Shown here: positions 1 through 10,952 of the stretch, one piece after another | Layout of the letters: every line of letters begins with the position of its first letter | Numbering within the stretch: the stretch's first letter is position 1 | NCBI GenBank assembly: GCA_019802505.1 | Contig: JAFMOC010000024.1 | Location: forward strand, 1,371,501 to 1,435,500 | Direction of reading: 5' to 3' | Source: Corydoras sp. C115 | Lineage: Eukaryota; Chordata; Actinopteri; Siluriformes; Callichthyidae | Length of the DNA: 64,000 nucleotides | Translations under genes and position numbers: made by a program | The notes under the pieces: model-generated | The model's input: the letters and a program-made list of their open reading frames with translations, nothing else | Told to the model about the DNA's origin: nothing | The model's database searches: none

Positions 1-79
1 GCAGAATCCACTGCTTTCTGAATACAGTAACTCTTCAAAAATGTCCAATAACAGAAAAAGTCCTGACGCAGTCTCCAAG

Positions 80-575
80 TTGGCAGCAGTGCGCACCGCA
101 TCAGTGTTACTGCAGAACTGACAATAAACCACCACCCAAATTTACATATACGATTAGTCATTTAACAGACGCTTTTATCCAAAGTGAGCTACAAATATCC
201 CAGCTTGGTTAGGGTAGAACACAGGGTTGGAAGGCACCCCTGGAGCAATGAGAGTTAAGGGCCTTGCTCAAGGACCTACATTGGTAACTTGGACGAGGGA
301 TTTGATCCCCCAACCTTCTAAAAGATATCAATCTGATGGTTGAAGGTTGTTTTGGATGAAAGCATCTGCTAAATGACCAATTGTAAATTTAATGTAATGT
401 AATGTATATGAAACAGAGAACCATTAGGGGACTAACAAAAAAAAGAAAACAGATGTACTACAGTCTTTAATTATGAAACTACAAAGTCCATCTATATGCT
501 AAGTGCAAAAATATACAATGGAAAAAGAAGGGGACATGTCCAAACCTGTCCACAGTATAAGGTGGACATTATGCT
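80..575 (+). mobile_element. Long-TIR MITE copy, split by SINE-A
   Basis: Positions 80-155 (ccaccacccaaa) and 411-575 (gggactaacaaa, cagatgtactacagtct, aaagtccatctatatg) match the copies at 4515-5035 and 28440-28945. The SINE at 156-410 is a later insertion. Confidence 0.65.
156..410 (-). mobile_element. SINE-A, two partial copies head to head
   Basis: Positions 160-335 are a minus-strand copy of the tRNA-derived SINE-A (tail complement agacgcttttatccaaag, then ggccttgctcaaggacc). From 345 a plus-strand tail follows (ttggatgaaagcatctgcta). The pair interrupts a copy of the long-TIR MITE family seen on both sides. Confidence 0.75.
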
Positions 576-1544
576 TTTATTTATAAAACAGGCAGTTCCC
601 TTCCAAAACTTGACTGGCTGAGCTGTCTCTGACACGCACGCATGCATCACGCACACAGGCCCTCGCTTACTTCCTTTTTCATTATTTTTCTTTTCATTCA
701 TGTTTTTATATTAAATCTAAAATGAATTATTTATTTTTGTGAACCATTGGAATTTAGCTCAAATGAAAAAAAAAAAAGAAAAATTGCACTCAAAAGACAC
801 ACTGATATCATTTCATATAAATACATGTGTTTAATATATTATGTTTGATGACTATTTATAAAAGCAATAAACCAACAAAGTAGTGGTTTTGTGTGCACTG
901 CACTCTAAGGCACCATGTGCCAAAGACCACCAGTGCAGTTAGATATAATTACAGGAACACACAAGCTCACCTGACTTATTATTTTAACAAGCTGTTCTTA
1001 TTTTATTCATTCATTTTTTTTTTGTAGTGAGTAAAAGTGTGTGTATTATTACAAGCTCTATACTTCAAAAGAGATAAGCAGTTAGAAAACCTCAAAAAGA
1101 GCAAGAAACCAAAGAATGAGGAGGGAGAGGGTAAAACTAAAAACGACAAACAGCTTTTAGGAGTTCCTGTTTCCATAGTTACTAGCGGGTAAATGAAACC
1201 GTGTTCGTGTACCTTGGTGGGACAGCCAGAGGCAAAGAGATAGAAGACAGATCTGTGTGCCTTTTAAGTCATAAAACATGTGCAACCACATATCACAGTG
1301 GATTTGTAGTACATGGTAAACTATGTTGTCGTTTGCATTGCACTTGTACATGTGGTTGACTGCAAACAAATTTAATCTCAACAAGTCAGAAGATCTTAAG
1401 AAAGTGTAACAAATCAAAATGTTTTTGACATGAATTTATTTCTAAGTAACATCAACAATTAATTTTTTAGAAACCCTTTTTTTTAAAGAAATCTTAAGTT
1501 AAATTTACTCATTGTATTGGCAAAAACATTAATTAATTTATTAT
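576..1544. other. Unannotated AT-rich stretch
   Basis: No exon or recognised transposon. I looked here for the next src exon (second half of SH3) and did not find it. Confidence 0.6.
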
Positions 1545-1686
1545 TTCATTCATTATCTTCTACTTAATCCTTCACTGTGTGTGTGTGTGTGGGGGGGGGG
1601 TCCCCATGCCATCCAGGGGAAGAGTGTAACGGGCGCTGTGCAGTTACACCCAGAACAGTGTGTTAATCCATCACTGGGCACACACA

Positions 1687-1720
<34 letters not shown>

Positions 1721-1914
1721 ATCTATATGGGGTGATATAGAGCATTGAATTTACTTTAAATCCATGTTTTTGGACTGTGGGAGGAACCCAAAGAACCCGG
1801 AGTAAACCCACATGAACAGGGAGAAAACGTGTAAACTCCACCCAAATTGGGATTCGAACTTGGATCCCCAGCACTAAAAGGTGAACGTGCTAACCACTAA
1901 TCCAACGTGCCGCT
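1545..1914 (-). mobile_element. SINE-B copy, diverged
   Basis: Full-length minus-strand SINE-B: complement of the TGAA-type tail at 1545, ccatccaggggaag, a CT/CA microsatellite in the middle, and gtgccgc at the head end. Lies 3' of the src SH3 exon, in the following intron. Confidence 0.85.
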
Positions 1915-2141
1915 CTGGCAGATAATTTTACTTGATTTATGAAAATTAATTATTGATTTGTGTTTTTTTTTTTTTTTTTTTTGGACATGCGTCATGGCAA
2001 TGTGGGTATACACTCCTCTCCTATTCATAGATTTTTACATACAGTACATTTTTATATACATATGAACCCATGGGAAACTAATATTGTAGGTTTGAGCTAT
2101 GAATGAAAAAACATGTGATAAATAATCATGAGAGTTCTTAC

Positions 2142-2241
2142 GTGTTGTTGATTATCTGAAGCCGTTCTCCTTTTCTGAATGAGAGATCAGAAGCTGTGCG
2201 TGACTCATAGTCATACAATGCAACAAACGTGGTCACACCTC
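2142..2241 (-). CDS. src: src, second coding exon: first half of the SH3 domain
   Basis: This 100-nt internal exon of the Src non-receptor tyrosine kinase encodes the start of the SH3 domain, which binds proline-rich ligands and helps hold the kinase inactive. Read on the minus strand it follows a CAG acceptor, starts in phase 1 and gives GGVTTFVALYDYESRT, then SDLSFRKGERLQIINNT; the ALYDY signature falls at about residues 83-87. It ends in phase 0 + 2 nt at a good donor (gtaaga). From knowledge of the family, ESRT and GERLQI favour SRC over YES1 or FYN (EART, GERFQI). The previous exon ends in phase 1, so the junction keeps frame and completes the expected Gly-Gly-Val. The next exon (rest of SH3) and the neural N1 microexon are not visible to the left, so the gene continues outside the window. 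Confidence 0.95.
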
Positions 2242-3141
2242 CTGCCCAAATAATGAAATGATCAACTTATGATTTGGTAATTTTTATGAAGTCCCTTGAA
2301 AAGATTAATGCAATGATACAAATAAGAAGGTTTAGATATCTAGAATTTTAACAATGCTTAACATACTGGTATTAAATAAAATAATTAGTTTGAACATTTT
2401 CTTCTCATAATAACATCATAATAACCACTTAATCCTTTACAAAGAGTCCTTTACAAGTTTTTTTTTTGTAAATATTACTTTTGTACTAATTTAAGCCATG
2501 AACAAATCAATTCATTCATTCATTCATTCATTCATTTTCTTCTGCTTTATCCTATATTAGGGTCGTGGTGGGGTTCCCCATGCCCATCCAGGGGAGAACG
2601 TTTTGGGCGCTGGGCAGATACACCCAGGACAGGGCGCCAATCTATCGCTGGGCACACATTCACTCACACAGACACGCACGCATACACACTCTATATGGGC
2701 CAATATGGAGAACTCTATTGACTTGTTCCATGTTTTTGGACTGTGGGAGGAAACCGGAGAACCCGGAGGAAACCCACGCAGACACGGGGAGAACATGGAA
2801 ACTCCACCCAGATGGGGATTCAAACCGGCAAGAGAGGCGAACGTGCTAACCACTAAACCACCGTGCCGCCTGAACAGATCAATTCTGAGAAATTTTAGAG
2901 AAACTTGATGGACAATGGCAATGTGTATGGCTCTTGTGGGGATGGAGAATGACCCCCTCGTGACCCTAGTATAGGATTAAGGATTATTAATTATAATATT
3001 TACAGAAAATAATCATGTTAGTATATATCCCCTAATGAGGATGTGCTAACTTATTTAAAGTTATCATTAAAGCAATGTATGTGTGTGCTCCAAGCATGAA
3101 TAAAAATGCTTCAACTTAAGACTTTTCAAGGTAATTTGTAC
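2242..3141 (-). other. src: src intron between SH4/unique exon and SH3 exon
   Basis: This 900-bp intron is bounded by donor gtacaa and a CAG acceptor on the minus strand. Its middle is a SINE-B copy (2509-2870); the rest is AT-rich with no other recognised element. Confidence 0.85.
2509..2870 (-). mobile_element. SINE-B copy, full length, in src intron
   Basis: Minus-strand copy with (ATTC)n tail at 2509-2535 and head complement ccaccgtgccgcc at 2858-2870. Flanks gaacaaatcaatt and gaacagatcaatt form a 13-bp target duplication with one mismatch. The short frames on both strands here are repeat sequence. Confidence 0.95.
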
Positions 3142-3375
3142 CGGCTGTTAGTGGGCGATAAGGTGATGGAAAACTAGACTCCACTCCTCCAAATGGCTCA
3201 GCAACGTTGATGACGTTCTGGCCACCAGGTCTTGCGCCGTCCACCGTCAGGTTCCTGCTCGGTGTGTGGCTCTGCAGGCCTGAATTGTGGTGTGAGGCAC
3301 TTCCTGAGCCATCCAGATTGCGGGAGTGTTGATTTAGCTCTTTGTGCTTGCTTTTAGTTGCCCCCATGGCTTAGA
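3142..3375 (-). CDS. src: src, exon with the start codon: SH4 and unique domain (coding 3142-3367)
   Basis: First coding exon of the Src tyrosine kinase, which acts on the cytoplasmic face of the plasma membrane. The ATG at 3367 begins MGATKSKHKE: Gly2 is the N-myristoylation site, and the lysines plus Ser6 form the basic SH4 membrane-binding segment. Residues 11-75 are the low-complexity unique domain, rich in Ser, Gly, Asn and His, ending AEPFGG...SPYRPLTAG just before SH3, as in SRC. The N-terminus resembles that of other vertebrate SRC proteins as I recall them. A strong acceptor (pyrimidine tract, cag) lies 8 nt upstream of the ATG, so the 5' UTR continues in an upstream exon. The donor after G at 3142 reads gtacaa, which is weak, but phase 1 fits the next exon exactly. 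The alternative reading through to a stop at 3116 is intron. Confidence 0.94.
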
Positions 3376-3522
3376 CTGGAAAGAAAAGTTAAACATAGTA
3401 ACTGTAAGACAATGTACACATCCAAAAATGCATATATAAATATTGGCATAGAGCACTTATAATTCAGAAACCTAAGATAATGAAAAATAATTAAACAATA
3501 ATAATAATAATAAATAATACAA

Positions 3523-3865
3523 GGCGGCACGGTGGCTTAGTGGTTAGGACGTTTGCCTCTTAGCGCTAGGGATTCCCGGTTCGAATCCCAATCTGGGTGG
3601 AGTTTCTATGTTCTCCCCGTGTCCGCGTGGGTTTCCGGGTTCTCTGGTTTCCTCCCAGAGTCCAAAAACATGGATGAAGTTCAATTGAATTCTCCCAATT
3701 GCCCCATATAGAGTGTGTGTGTCAGTGTGTGTGTGTGCCCCTCGATAAATTGGTGCTCTGTCCTGGGTGTATCTGCCCAGCGCCCAAGACGTTCTCCCCT
3801 GGATGGGCATGGGGGAACCCCCCCCACCCTAAAAGAGGATAAAGTGGAAGATAATGGATGGATGG
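3523..3865 (+). mobile_element. SINE-B copy, full length
   Basis: Reference-like copy: ggcggcacggtggcttagtg head, A box tggcttagtgg, B box ggttcgaatcc, tail gataatggatggatgg. The 13-bp target duplication aataaataataca is exact (3509-3521 and 3866-3878). Confidence 0.97.
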
Positions 3866-3879
3866 AATAAATAATACAT

Positions 3880-4514
3880 AAGTAAAATTTAAAAAAATGA
3901 TCTCGGGTTAGATTTTCAGTTGGCGTAAACAGATGATGGCGCCAGCATGTTTTTTTTTCCTGAAGTCTCCAATTTTCCACCACATGTCCATATTCCCTGC
4001 AAGCACGCTGGTTTAATTTATATTTTATTCTGATGCAGAAACACAGACCCCCCCAAAAAACTAATTACAACAAACAAAAGCTGACAAAGTTGAATTATAT
4101 ACAATAAACCCATTAAATTTACCTAATTCATATAATAAGCAAGCGAAACAGAGAACACATAAGTATGCAGAATAATAATTAACACAGTGGAACAGCAAAA
4201 GCAAGTCTTTAATGTGTAACACTTGTAATTAATGTACCATTTTATGAACTTGGTTAATGTATAAACCTCTCTAAAGAGCCCTCGGTCATACAGTAGAAAC
4301 TGTCAGCTGCTGTTTCATGTACACCACAGCCAGATCCTCTGAACCTCAGATCAGATCCTCATGCTCTTGTCTCTTAGTTCACCACTTCCTAACACACACA
4401 AACACGATCTGCAAAAATATCCAGACAAGTCTTACACCCACCCACAAAAAGTAAGAATGTACTTGCTACACTCACAACCTAGAAAACAAAATAAAAACAC
4501 ACAAGCATTCACCT
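3880..4514. other. Unannotated intronic stretch
   Basis: AT-rich, no recognised element or exon. Confidence 0.6.
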
Positions 4515-5040
4515 TCATACAGCACGAGTAAAAAGTTTGGACACACCTCTTTGCTGTATTATCCATTTTCTCCACTTACCATATAGACTGACTTTATAGA
4601 TTTACAATTACATACTGTACCATCTGTTTTCTTGTTAGTCCCCTGTTGGTCCCCTATTCTCTATTAATCAGGAGCATCACAAAACAAGTATCATTCGGGT
4701 GGTGTAATGTTTATTGTCAGATCTGCAGTGACACTGATGCGATGAGGGGGTTTTAGTGCAGCAGTAGTTTTATTTAAACACCTCAGTGACACTGCTGGGC
4801 TAAGAATAATGCACCTACCAAATAATACCTGCTCTGTGGTGGTACTATTGGGGTACTGATCATTGGAGGACAAAGTAAAAAGTACATACACAGTTCGTAC
4901 TGTAGTCCATAAACAGATGGAGTAAAGTATGGAACTCTACAAAGTCAATCTTTACAGTAAGTGGAACCGAGAGCATGGACAACAAGTGGAGCAAAAAGGA
5001 GGTGTATCCAAACTTGCCTGGTACTGTATATGACCTTAAC
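4515..5040 (-). mobile_element. Long-TIR MITE, near complete
   Basis: The ends (aaagtttggacacacctc at 4531 and ggtgtatccaaacttgcctg at 5001) are inverted copies, and the arms (about 150 bp each) share ccacttaccatatag / cagtaagtgga and cagatgg motifs in inverted order. The centre has a conserved block (ctcagtgacactgctggg). It has no coding capacity. The termini resemble those of Tc1-like elements. Confidence 0.75.
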
Positions 5041-5198
5041 TTACAAAAGCTGATAATATACAATAGATGGTCACTTTACTGCATCTATATAAACCTCCCC
5101 CCAGCAAACACATTTTTCTTTACATTGAGCAATTTGATCAAGTCTGTGCAAGTTGTACATCTGCTAAATCTCATACTTGGTGGAGAAGGTGTTTTATC

Positions 5199-5584
5199 TA
5201 GGGCTGTATTCATCTAAAGATTTTCGTAGTCGAATCTGATTCGTCAGATTTTCCCTATAGTCGAATCAGTTAAAATTTCACCACAAGATGACGCTAAGGG
5301 CGTAGGTTTTAAAAAATATATATATTTTTATATTTTACTTGTTTTTCTAACAAAAGAAAACCCTTTATTGTTTTTCTTTTTTCTTTTTTTTTCTAGAAAT
5401 TAGGATGATTTTATTTGACAAAAGGCTATATATATAACGAAAACAAAGACATTTCATGTAAAAACTAATGCTTAGCAGCAGCCATGGGAACCCCCATGTG
5501 GTCAAAATGGTACATTCGACTATGAGGTTCATAGTCGACTACGGTTCTCCAAATCGAATCGTCGAATATTGCAGCTCACCCCTA
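5199..5584. mobile_element. hAT-type MITE with target-site duplication
   Basis: A 386-bp element beginning tagggctg and ending caccccta, flanked on both sides by the exact 8-bp duplication gttttatc (5191-5198, 5585-5592). Terminal repeats and internal agtcgaat motifs are inverted. Imperfect TAGGG/CCCTA termini with 8-bp duplications are the hallmark of hAT transposons. There is no transposase frame, so it is non-autonomous. Confidence 0.9.
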
Positions 5585-5592
5585 GTTTTATC

Positions 5593-6028
5593 TACATCTT
5601 TGCATAGCATTAAGTTACAGAGAAAGGACAATAAAGGGCCATGCGAACATAAAACATGCAATTATCAATGTCTTCCATCATTCAAAGTTTAAAGGCTTCA
5701 AGTAAACATTTAATCTGCACTCAACACCTCCCTCCAGCAGATTACAAATTCCAAAACAAAGAAAAAAGCTCCATGAACGTCCGTCACTCTCTTTTGCTGC
5801 CTCCAGTTTCATGTGCTTCAAGGATTTATATCTTTAGAGTGCATGACAGGAAAGAAACTAAAGACTGATTTGTAACATAACTATTTCTTTATGAGAAGTG
5901 TGAATTAGTGTTTTTCTAGACAAACATCTACAAGATTCCCTTTTCCTTTAAAACTTAATACATTATGTTTGCCTGAGTGTTAAACATTAAGAAAAAAAAA
6001 AAAGTTTTTTTTGGATCTCAGTTCATCT
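5593..6028. other. Unannotated intronic stretch
   Basis: No recognised element apart from short A and T tracts near 5990-6010. Confidence 0.55.
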
Positions 6029-6115
6029 ACATTACATTAGGTCAATGAGCAGATGCTTTTATCCATATTGACTTACAAGTTACTCAACTTGATGGTTAAG
6101 ACACATGGTTAACCA
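6029..6115 (-). mobile_element. SINE-A tail fragment
   Basis: Contains the complement of the SINE-A tail (cagatgcttttatccatatt), truncated after about 80 bp by the adjoining (TA)n tract. Confidence 0.65.
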
Positions 6116-6128
6116 TGATGCATATACA

Positions 6129-6357
<229 letters not shown>

Positions 6358-6358
6358 G

Positions 6359-6446
6359 ATGCAAATTAAATTCACATAGCTCAAAACCAGGTCACTTCCG
6401 GTGCCAGAAGTGACATGGTTTTGAGCTATATTGATTTAATTTGCAT
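6359..6446. repeat. 88-bp imperfect palindrome
   Basis: Arms of about 40 bp read atgcaaattaaat...tagctcaaaacca and their complement, meeting near cttccggtgccagaag. No coding capacity. May be a small MITE. Confidence 0.9.
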
Positions 6447-7619
6447 TCATAATATTTGCTCAATTTAACAACGTTTGCTTTACTGCAGTCATTTTGAACA
6501 CTCTCCTATGCAAAGTCCTAGCACTCTGGCTCCATGCTTCATAGCTTTAGGAGACACCTTGAAGGATGGCCATGTCAAAAGAAATACACTGCAGGAAGAG
6601 CCCCGCGGCACTGCAGCTCAATGCAACGGCCCATGGCATTCCTATAGAAATGAGCCATATGAAGACTTTCTTTTTCCATACACTTGAGGTGTATGTGTAA
6701 CCTAGTAACCTTGTAAATAAAAGTGAAGTAAAGAAAGTCAAACGCTTCAGTTACTTTTCCATACTCTTTAAAAGTTTCCTAATTGTATTACTAACATTAC
6801 CATCAGCACATGCATTTCAAAAGAAAAATAGAAACGAACCATTGCAAAAGATTTATACTTCCTCCACCATATGCTAAAATCCTGATTCATAACCTATACC
6901 ATCTTCGCACCATTTGCTTTTTATTGAGGAGAAACATCACACAGCTGCAGTAAATCTAGAGATGCTGCTGTCCTCAGCTGACTGCTGGAGTGCATCCACA
7001 CTAAGCATGACTAATCGGCCGCTGTCTCCAGCCTGACAAACATCCAGTCACAGCAATACAAAGCATGCAACTCTTCCATGAAATCAATACATGTTGGATC
7101 CGATTTGTCTAAGTGGGTGGCTGTATGTTCACCTACACACACTTTCGATGATGACACATTCATGTCATGTCTAAGAAGATTTATAGGAAATTCAACAAAA
7201 TTATTCCAGTGCAACTATTATCTACACTCACAGTACACGACTACTTGACAGTACACGACTACAGCTGTATATAGATATTTATGCAATTATCTTACCTAAT
7301 TAGACTTTGTATAATATAAGCAGCAGCACAATACAATGACATTAGTTGTTGAGGAAAGGTTTTATGTAGTTTAACACTTGTGCACATTTCCGTCTGGCAT
7401 AAAGCACGAATCATAAAAAACAAGTCATAGATTTTTCCCAGGTGAGTAATACAATCAAAGCAGGTGCTCAAACTTATTCTTGTTCAGCCTTTGACTAACA
7501 ATTTTAGTTTGCTGCAATGATTTGGTATGAGCTCATTTATCAAACATTATTATCTATATAAAGAGATTTATTTTTGCTTACTGTGCTCGCATAGAGGAAT
7601 TAGTCTTCCACATTTGATT
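6447..7619. other. Unannotated intronic stretch
   Basis: Repeat-poor by eye; no exon-like frame with splice signals recognised. Confidence 0.5.
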
Positions 7620-7805
7620 TATTCCTGTAGTGGAAGACACACCCACACACATCCACACTTGGTATGGTGGGCAGCAGGACTACAGCCCCTGGGGAACAAT
7701 TGGGGTTAGGTGCCTTGTCCAAGGGAACTTCAGCCATAGTCCTTGGAGGAACCTGGAATCAAACCTTCAGGTTGCAAGGCTTGTTCCTTAACCATAACCC
7801 AATAA
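7620..7805 (-). mobile_element. SINE-C copy (third tRNA-related family)
   Basis: Carries cctggggaacaattggggtt, tgccttgtccaagggaactt and cagccatag, then a B-box-like complement (ggaatcaaacc). A second copy is at 59810-59990. This motif order recurs in fish SINE-like repeats. Confidence 0.65.
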
Positions 7806-8244
7806 CTGTCTCTATCCAGTTTAGATCATTAATGGAAAACAGATTTTTAATAATGGTAAGAACTTTAAACACTACAATAAAATGGCAGTTAAAGGGGAAA
7901 TGGGTCAAAGCGTTATCAGGACGAAAAGAGAAGTTAACTAATGCGGTCATATGAATAGTATTTTGTTTAATGTGTAACATATTACCAACTACTGTTCTCA
8001 CAAATGAACACTGGATGATGAAAGCAGATTTGAGACACAGCAATCATTTCACACGAGCATACAAAAGCTATTTTTACTGTCTGTACTGAGCTAAAAATAG
8101 AAGTTGCTGAAAGTAGTTGGTTCATGATTTGGACAAATGCAACAGGGACTGAAACACTGAAGTTGTCTGACAGCTTGGGCATTGTCACTTCTTAATTACG
8201 TTTAAATAAATTTGTCTTACTAGTTTCTTCTTTCACTCAAACTC

Positions 8245-8275
<31 letters not shown>

Positions 8276-8607
8276 ATCACCCTTTGATCTTTATATTTTT
8301 CATCTATAAGTCTTGATAAGGTGGAATATGTTACGGATAGATAAACCGACATACATCTCAAAATTATCAGCCAATCATCCACAAGTTTCCGCAGCACATT
8401 AAAAAGCCATCACTTTCGATTTATATACCCCCTACACCTGAGTCCCGAAGGGAGGGAGTGTTGGAATGTGTGTCTCATCATCCAATGAACCGTATACCTT
8501 TGGTATGTGGTGAGCTGCCTAATTATCCTGTGTTCTTTTCTGTGACAAAAACAAAGCCATAAAAATGCTGAAAACAGATGTTTATTAAAAAAAAAAAAAT
8601 TTTTTTT

Positions 8608-8610
<3 letters not shown>
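7806..8610. other. Unannotated stretch with poly-A tract
   Basis: Holds a 27-nt A run near 8246-8273 and an A/T block at 8587-8610; no gene. Confidence 0.55.

Positions 8611-8695
<85 letters not shown>
8611..8695. repeat. (AT)n microsatellite, 85 bp
   Basis: Pure AT dinucleotide repeat preceded by A13T8A4. Confidence 0.99.
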
Positions 8696-8697
<2 letters not shown>

Positions 8698-9224
8698 TCC
8701 AAAGTGTGTGTGGTCCCTATACAAATCCACATAATCTTGCACCGAGCAGCTTGATGTAGGGTGTCATTGTGTCTTTGCCAAAGCACACCTATGAATCACA
8801 TTGTCACGGTAGCAGTCACATGTAATAAGGCAAGACAAGACACTTTTTTTATACAGCAAGTGTCAACCAAAGTCCTTTAAAATATATATATATAATATAT
8901 GCGGTCTGAGTTTAGCGGATTGCTAGTTTAGCGACCAAACACACATAGATCACTGTTTACATGACTTGTAAAACACAATCACAAGCCACGGCCGAGAAGC
9001 GGCTAGCTGATGATAAAAGAAAAGACATCTCTAATCATGGTAGCAATCATTTATAATTCTTTGCATAACTGCAGTGGGTGGAAATATGTAAATCAAAAAT
9101 ACATCATTTGCAATATGATTGAATAGAAATTAAAAAATTAAAAAACGATTAAAGTAGGGGGGTGAGAGGATGCTGGCTGATTGGATGACGTGATTCAGTT
9201 AAAAAAATATATTTATTGTGATAT
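8696..9224. other. Unannotated intronic stretch
   Basis: Nothing recognised; short TA tract at 8882-8900. Confidence 0.55.
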
Positions 9225-9305
9225 TTACATTTATATTTAGTCATTTAGCAGACGCTTTTATCCAAAGCGACTTACAAATGAGAACACCACAAGTTATGTA
9301 GTTAT
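9225..9305 (-). mobile_element. SINE-A tail fragment
   Basis: catttagcagacgctttt followed by atccaaagcgacttacaa: the conserved tail only. Confidence 0.75.
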
Positions 9306-9542
9306 GAAGAAAACCAACTACATTGTAGATTTATCTGACCTGATCGTTATCTGATCCTGCAGCCCCCCTCCTTACCCTACCCTACAACAGGTGTTTGTTA
9401 AAAAGATGCATTACATTTGTTGTAAAAATAATAAAACCATAAAATAAATAAAACCATACAGATGTGTTTTTGCACATGTTTATTTAGAGAAAAAGCTAGA
9501 CAATTCTTAATGGCTCTATGGCATAAAACTACATATATATAC

Positions 9543-9579
<37 letters not shown>

Positions 9580-9580
9580 T
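9543..9580. repeat. (AT)n microsatellite
   Basis: Pure AT dinucleotide tract of 38 bp. Confidence 0.95.
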
Positions 9581-10624
9581 GTTCTATATTATATATTGTA
9601 AATCTTTACTAACAGGTCAAATAGATGACAAAAACACAAACACAATAAACTATAGACTTAAAAAAAATCTATTTACAAGCTACAAATCTGTCAGTCTTCC
9701 AAATTTGCATTCTTTACCACAAATACAAAATAGACCTTCAAGCTTATTTGACCAGTGATGTAAGCACCAATCCATTTATCAGCACAGCACACAATAGGTT
9801 TCACTATGAACTAAAAGAAAAGAAAAACAAACAGAACAATTCAATTCTTAAATTAAAATCCTAAGTTCTACTATATTTTATTCATTATTATTATTATTAT
9901 TATTATGTTACAGGATAAAAATAGACCATGCTAAGAAAAGGAAAGGAAATGACCTTTCAAGAAATGTTATTTCATCATAACAATACATGTACACAAGTGT
10001 AGGCTTGTGTCCCTGATATCAAGAACCCAGAGAGGTTTCTTTTGTTTGTTTTTATTGCCATGACGAGAATTTGCCATGCATTTAAGGAACTTTATCTGCT
10101 GAAAAAATGAAGCCACAAGCGTTATTTTTTTCTTTTAAAGAATGGCAAGATGTTGTCACGGTCGAAACCCGAGTCTAGACATGCATGTGTAAGGAATAGA
10201 CCATACACAATATTTCCATACACAAATACAGAAGCGAAAATCTGTTTTCAAACCTTCAATTAAATAACGCGTTTTAAGCCATTTTCTTAAATAAGTAAAT
10301 ATTACAGCTTTTATAAAACAAATTCCTGTGTTTAGTGCTCACTTCAGGATACAACACTGAACTAGTCATTTAAAATATACAAATACTCTGTATATTATTA
10401 TTGTTTGACACCTGTTAACAAACAGCTGGCTGTTTAAGCATGACAAAGCATGACAATAAAACTTGGTCCTCAAGTTTTTTTTTTTTTTTTTTTTTTTTTT
10501 AAGGGGGTTCCCTTGCCACTGTAGCTTCAGCTTACTCTTTGGCGGGGTTGAGGCTTAGAAACTGTAGATTTGCATTTTTCAGACAGAACACTATTTAAAA
10601 ATTTAAGGAACATTAAACCACAAG
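9581..10624. other. Unannotated intronic stretch
   Basis: Contains (ATT)7 at about 9886-9905 and a 24-nt T run at about 10477-10500; no gene or transposon recognised. Confidence 0.55.
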
Positions 10625-10952
10625 CAGGGTGGCACTGTGACTTAGAGGTTTGCTCAATCAGGAGGCGTTTCCATGTTCTACTGTGTCAGTGTGGGTTAAC
10701 TCCTGGTTCTACAGTTTCCTCCCACAGTCCTAAAACATAGACTCAAGGTAAATTGAATGCTCAAAATTGCATATAGAGTGTGTTTATGTGTGTGTTTGTG
10801 TGAGTAAGTGTGCTCAGTGATCGATTGGCGTCCTGTCCTGGGTGTATCTGCCCAGCGCCTGAAACGTTCTCCCCTGGATGGGCATGGACCCACCTCCCCG
10901 TGCCCCCCCCACGATCCTAGTCGAGAACTGAGCAAAAAATAAGGAATAAATA
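10625..10952 (+). mobile_element. SINE-B copy, diverged
   Basis: Head ggtggcactgtgacttag, no clear B box, then cctcccacagtcc, gtcctgggtgtatctgccc and ctcccctggatgggcatg. Confidence 0.88.

Noticed and set aside
1..2141. Next src exon or neural N1 microexon
   Set aside because: I searched both strands for the second half of SH3 and for the microexon and saw neither; they must lie to the left of the window.
2557..2908. Overlapping open frames on both strands with Cys/Val and His/Thr repeats
   Set aside because: These frames recur wherever SINE-B occurs (for example 43039, 48005, 52731, 59424, 62061) and are SINE sequence, not genes.
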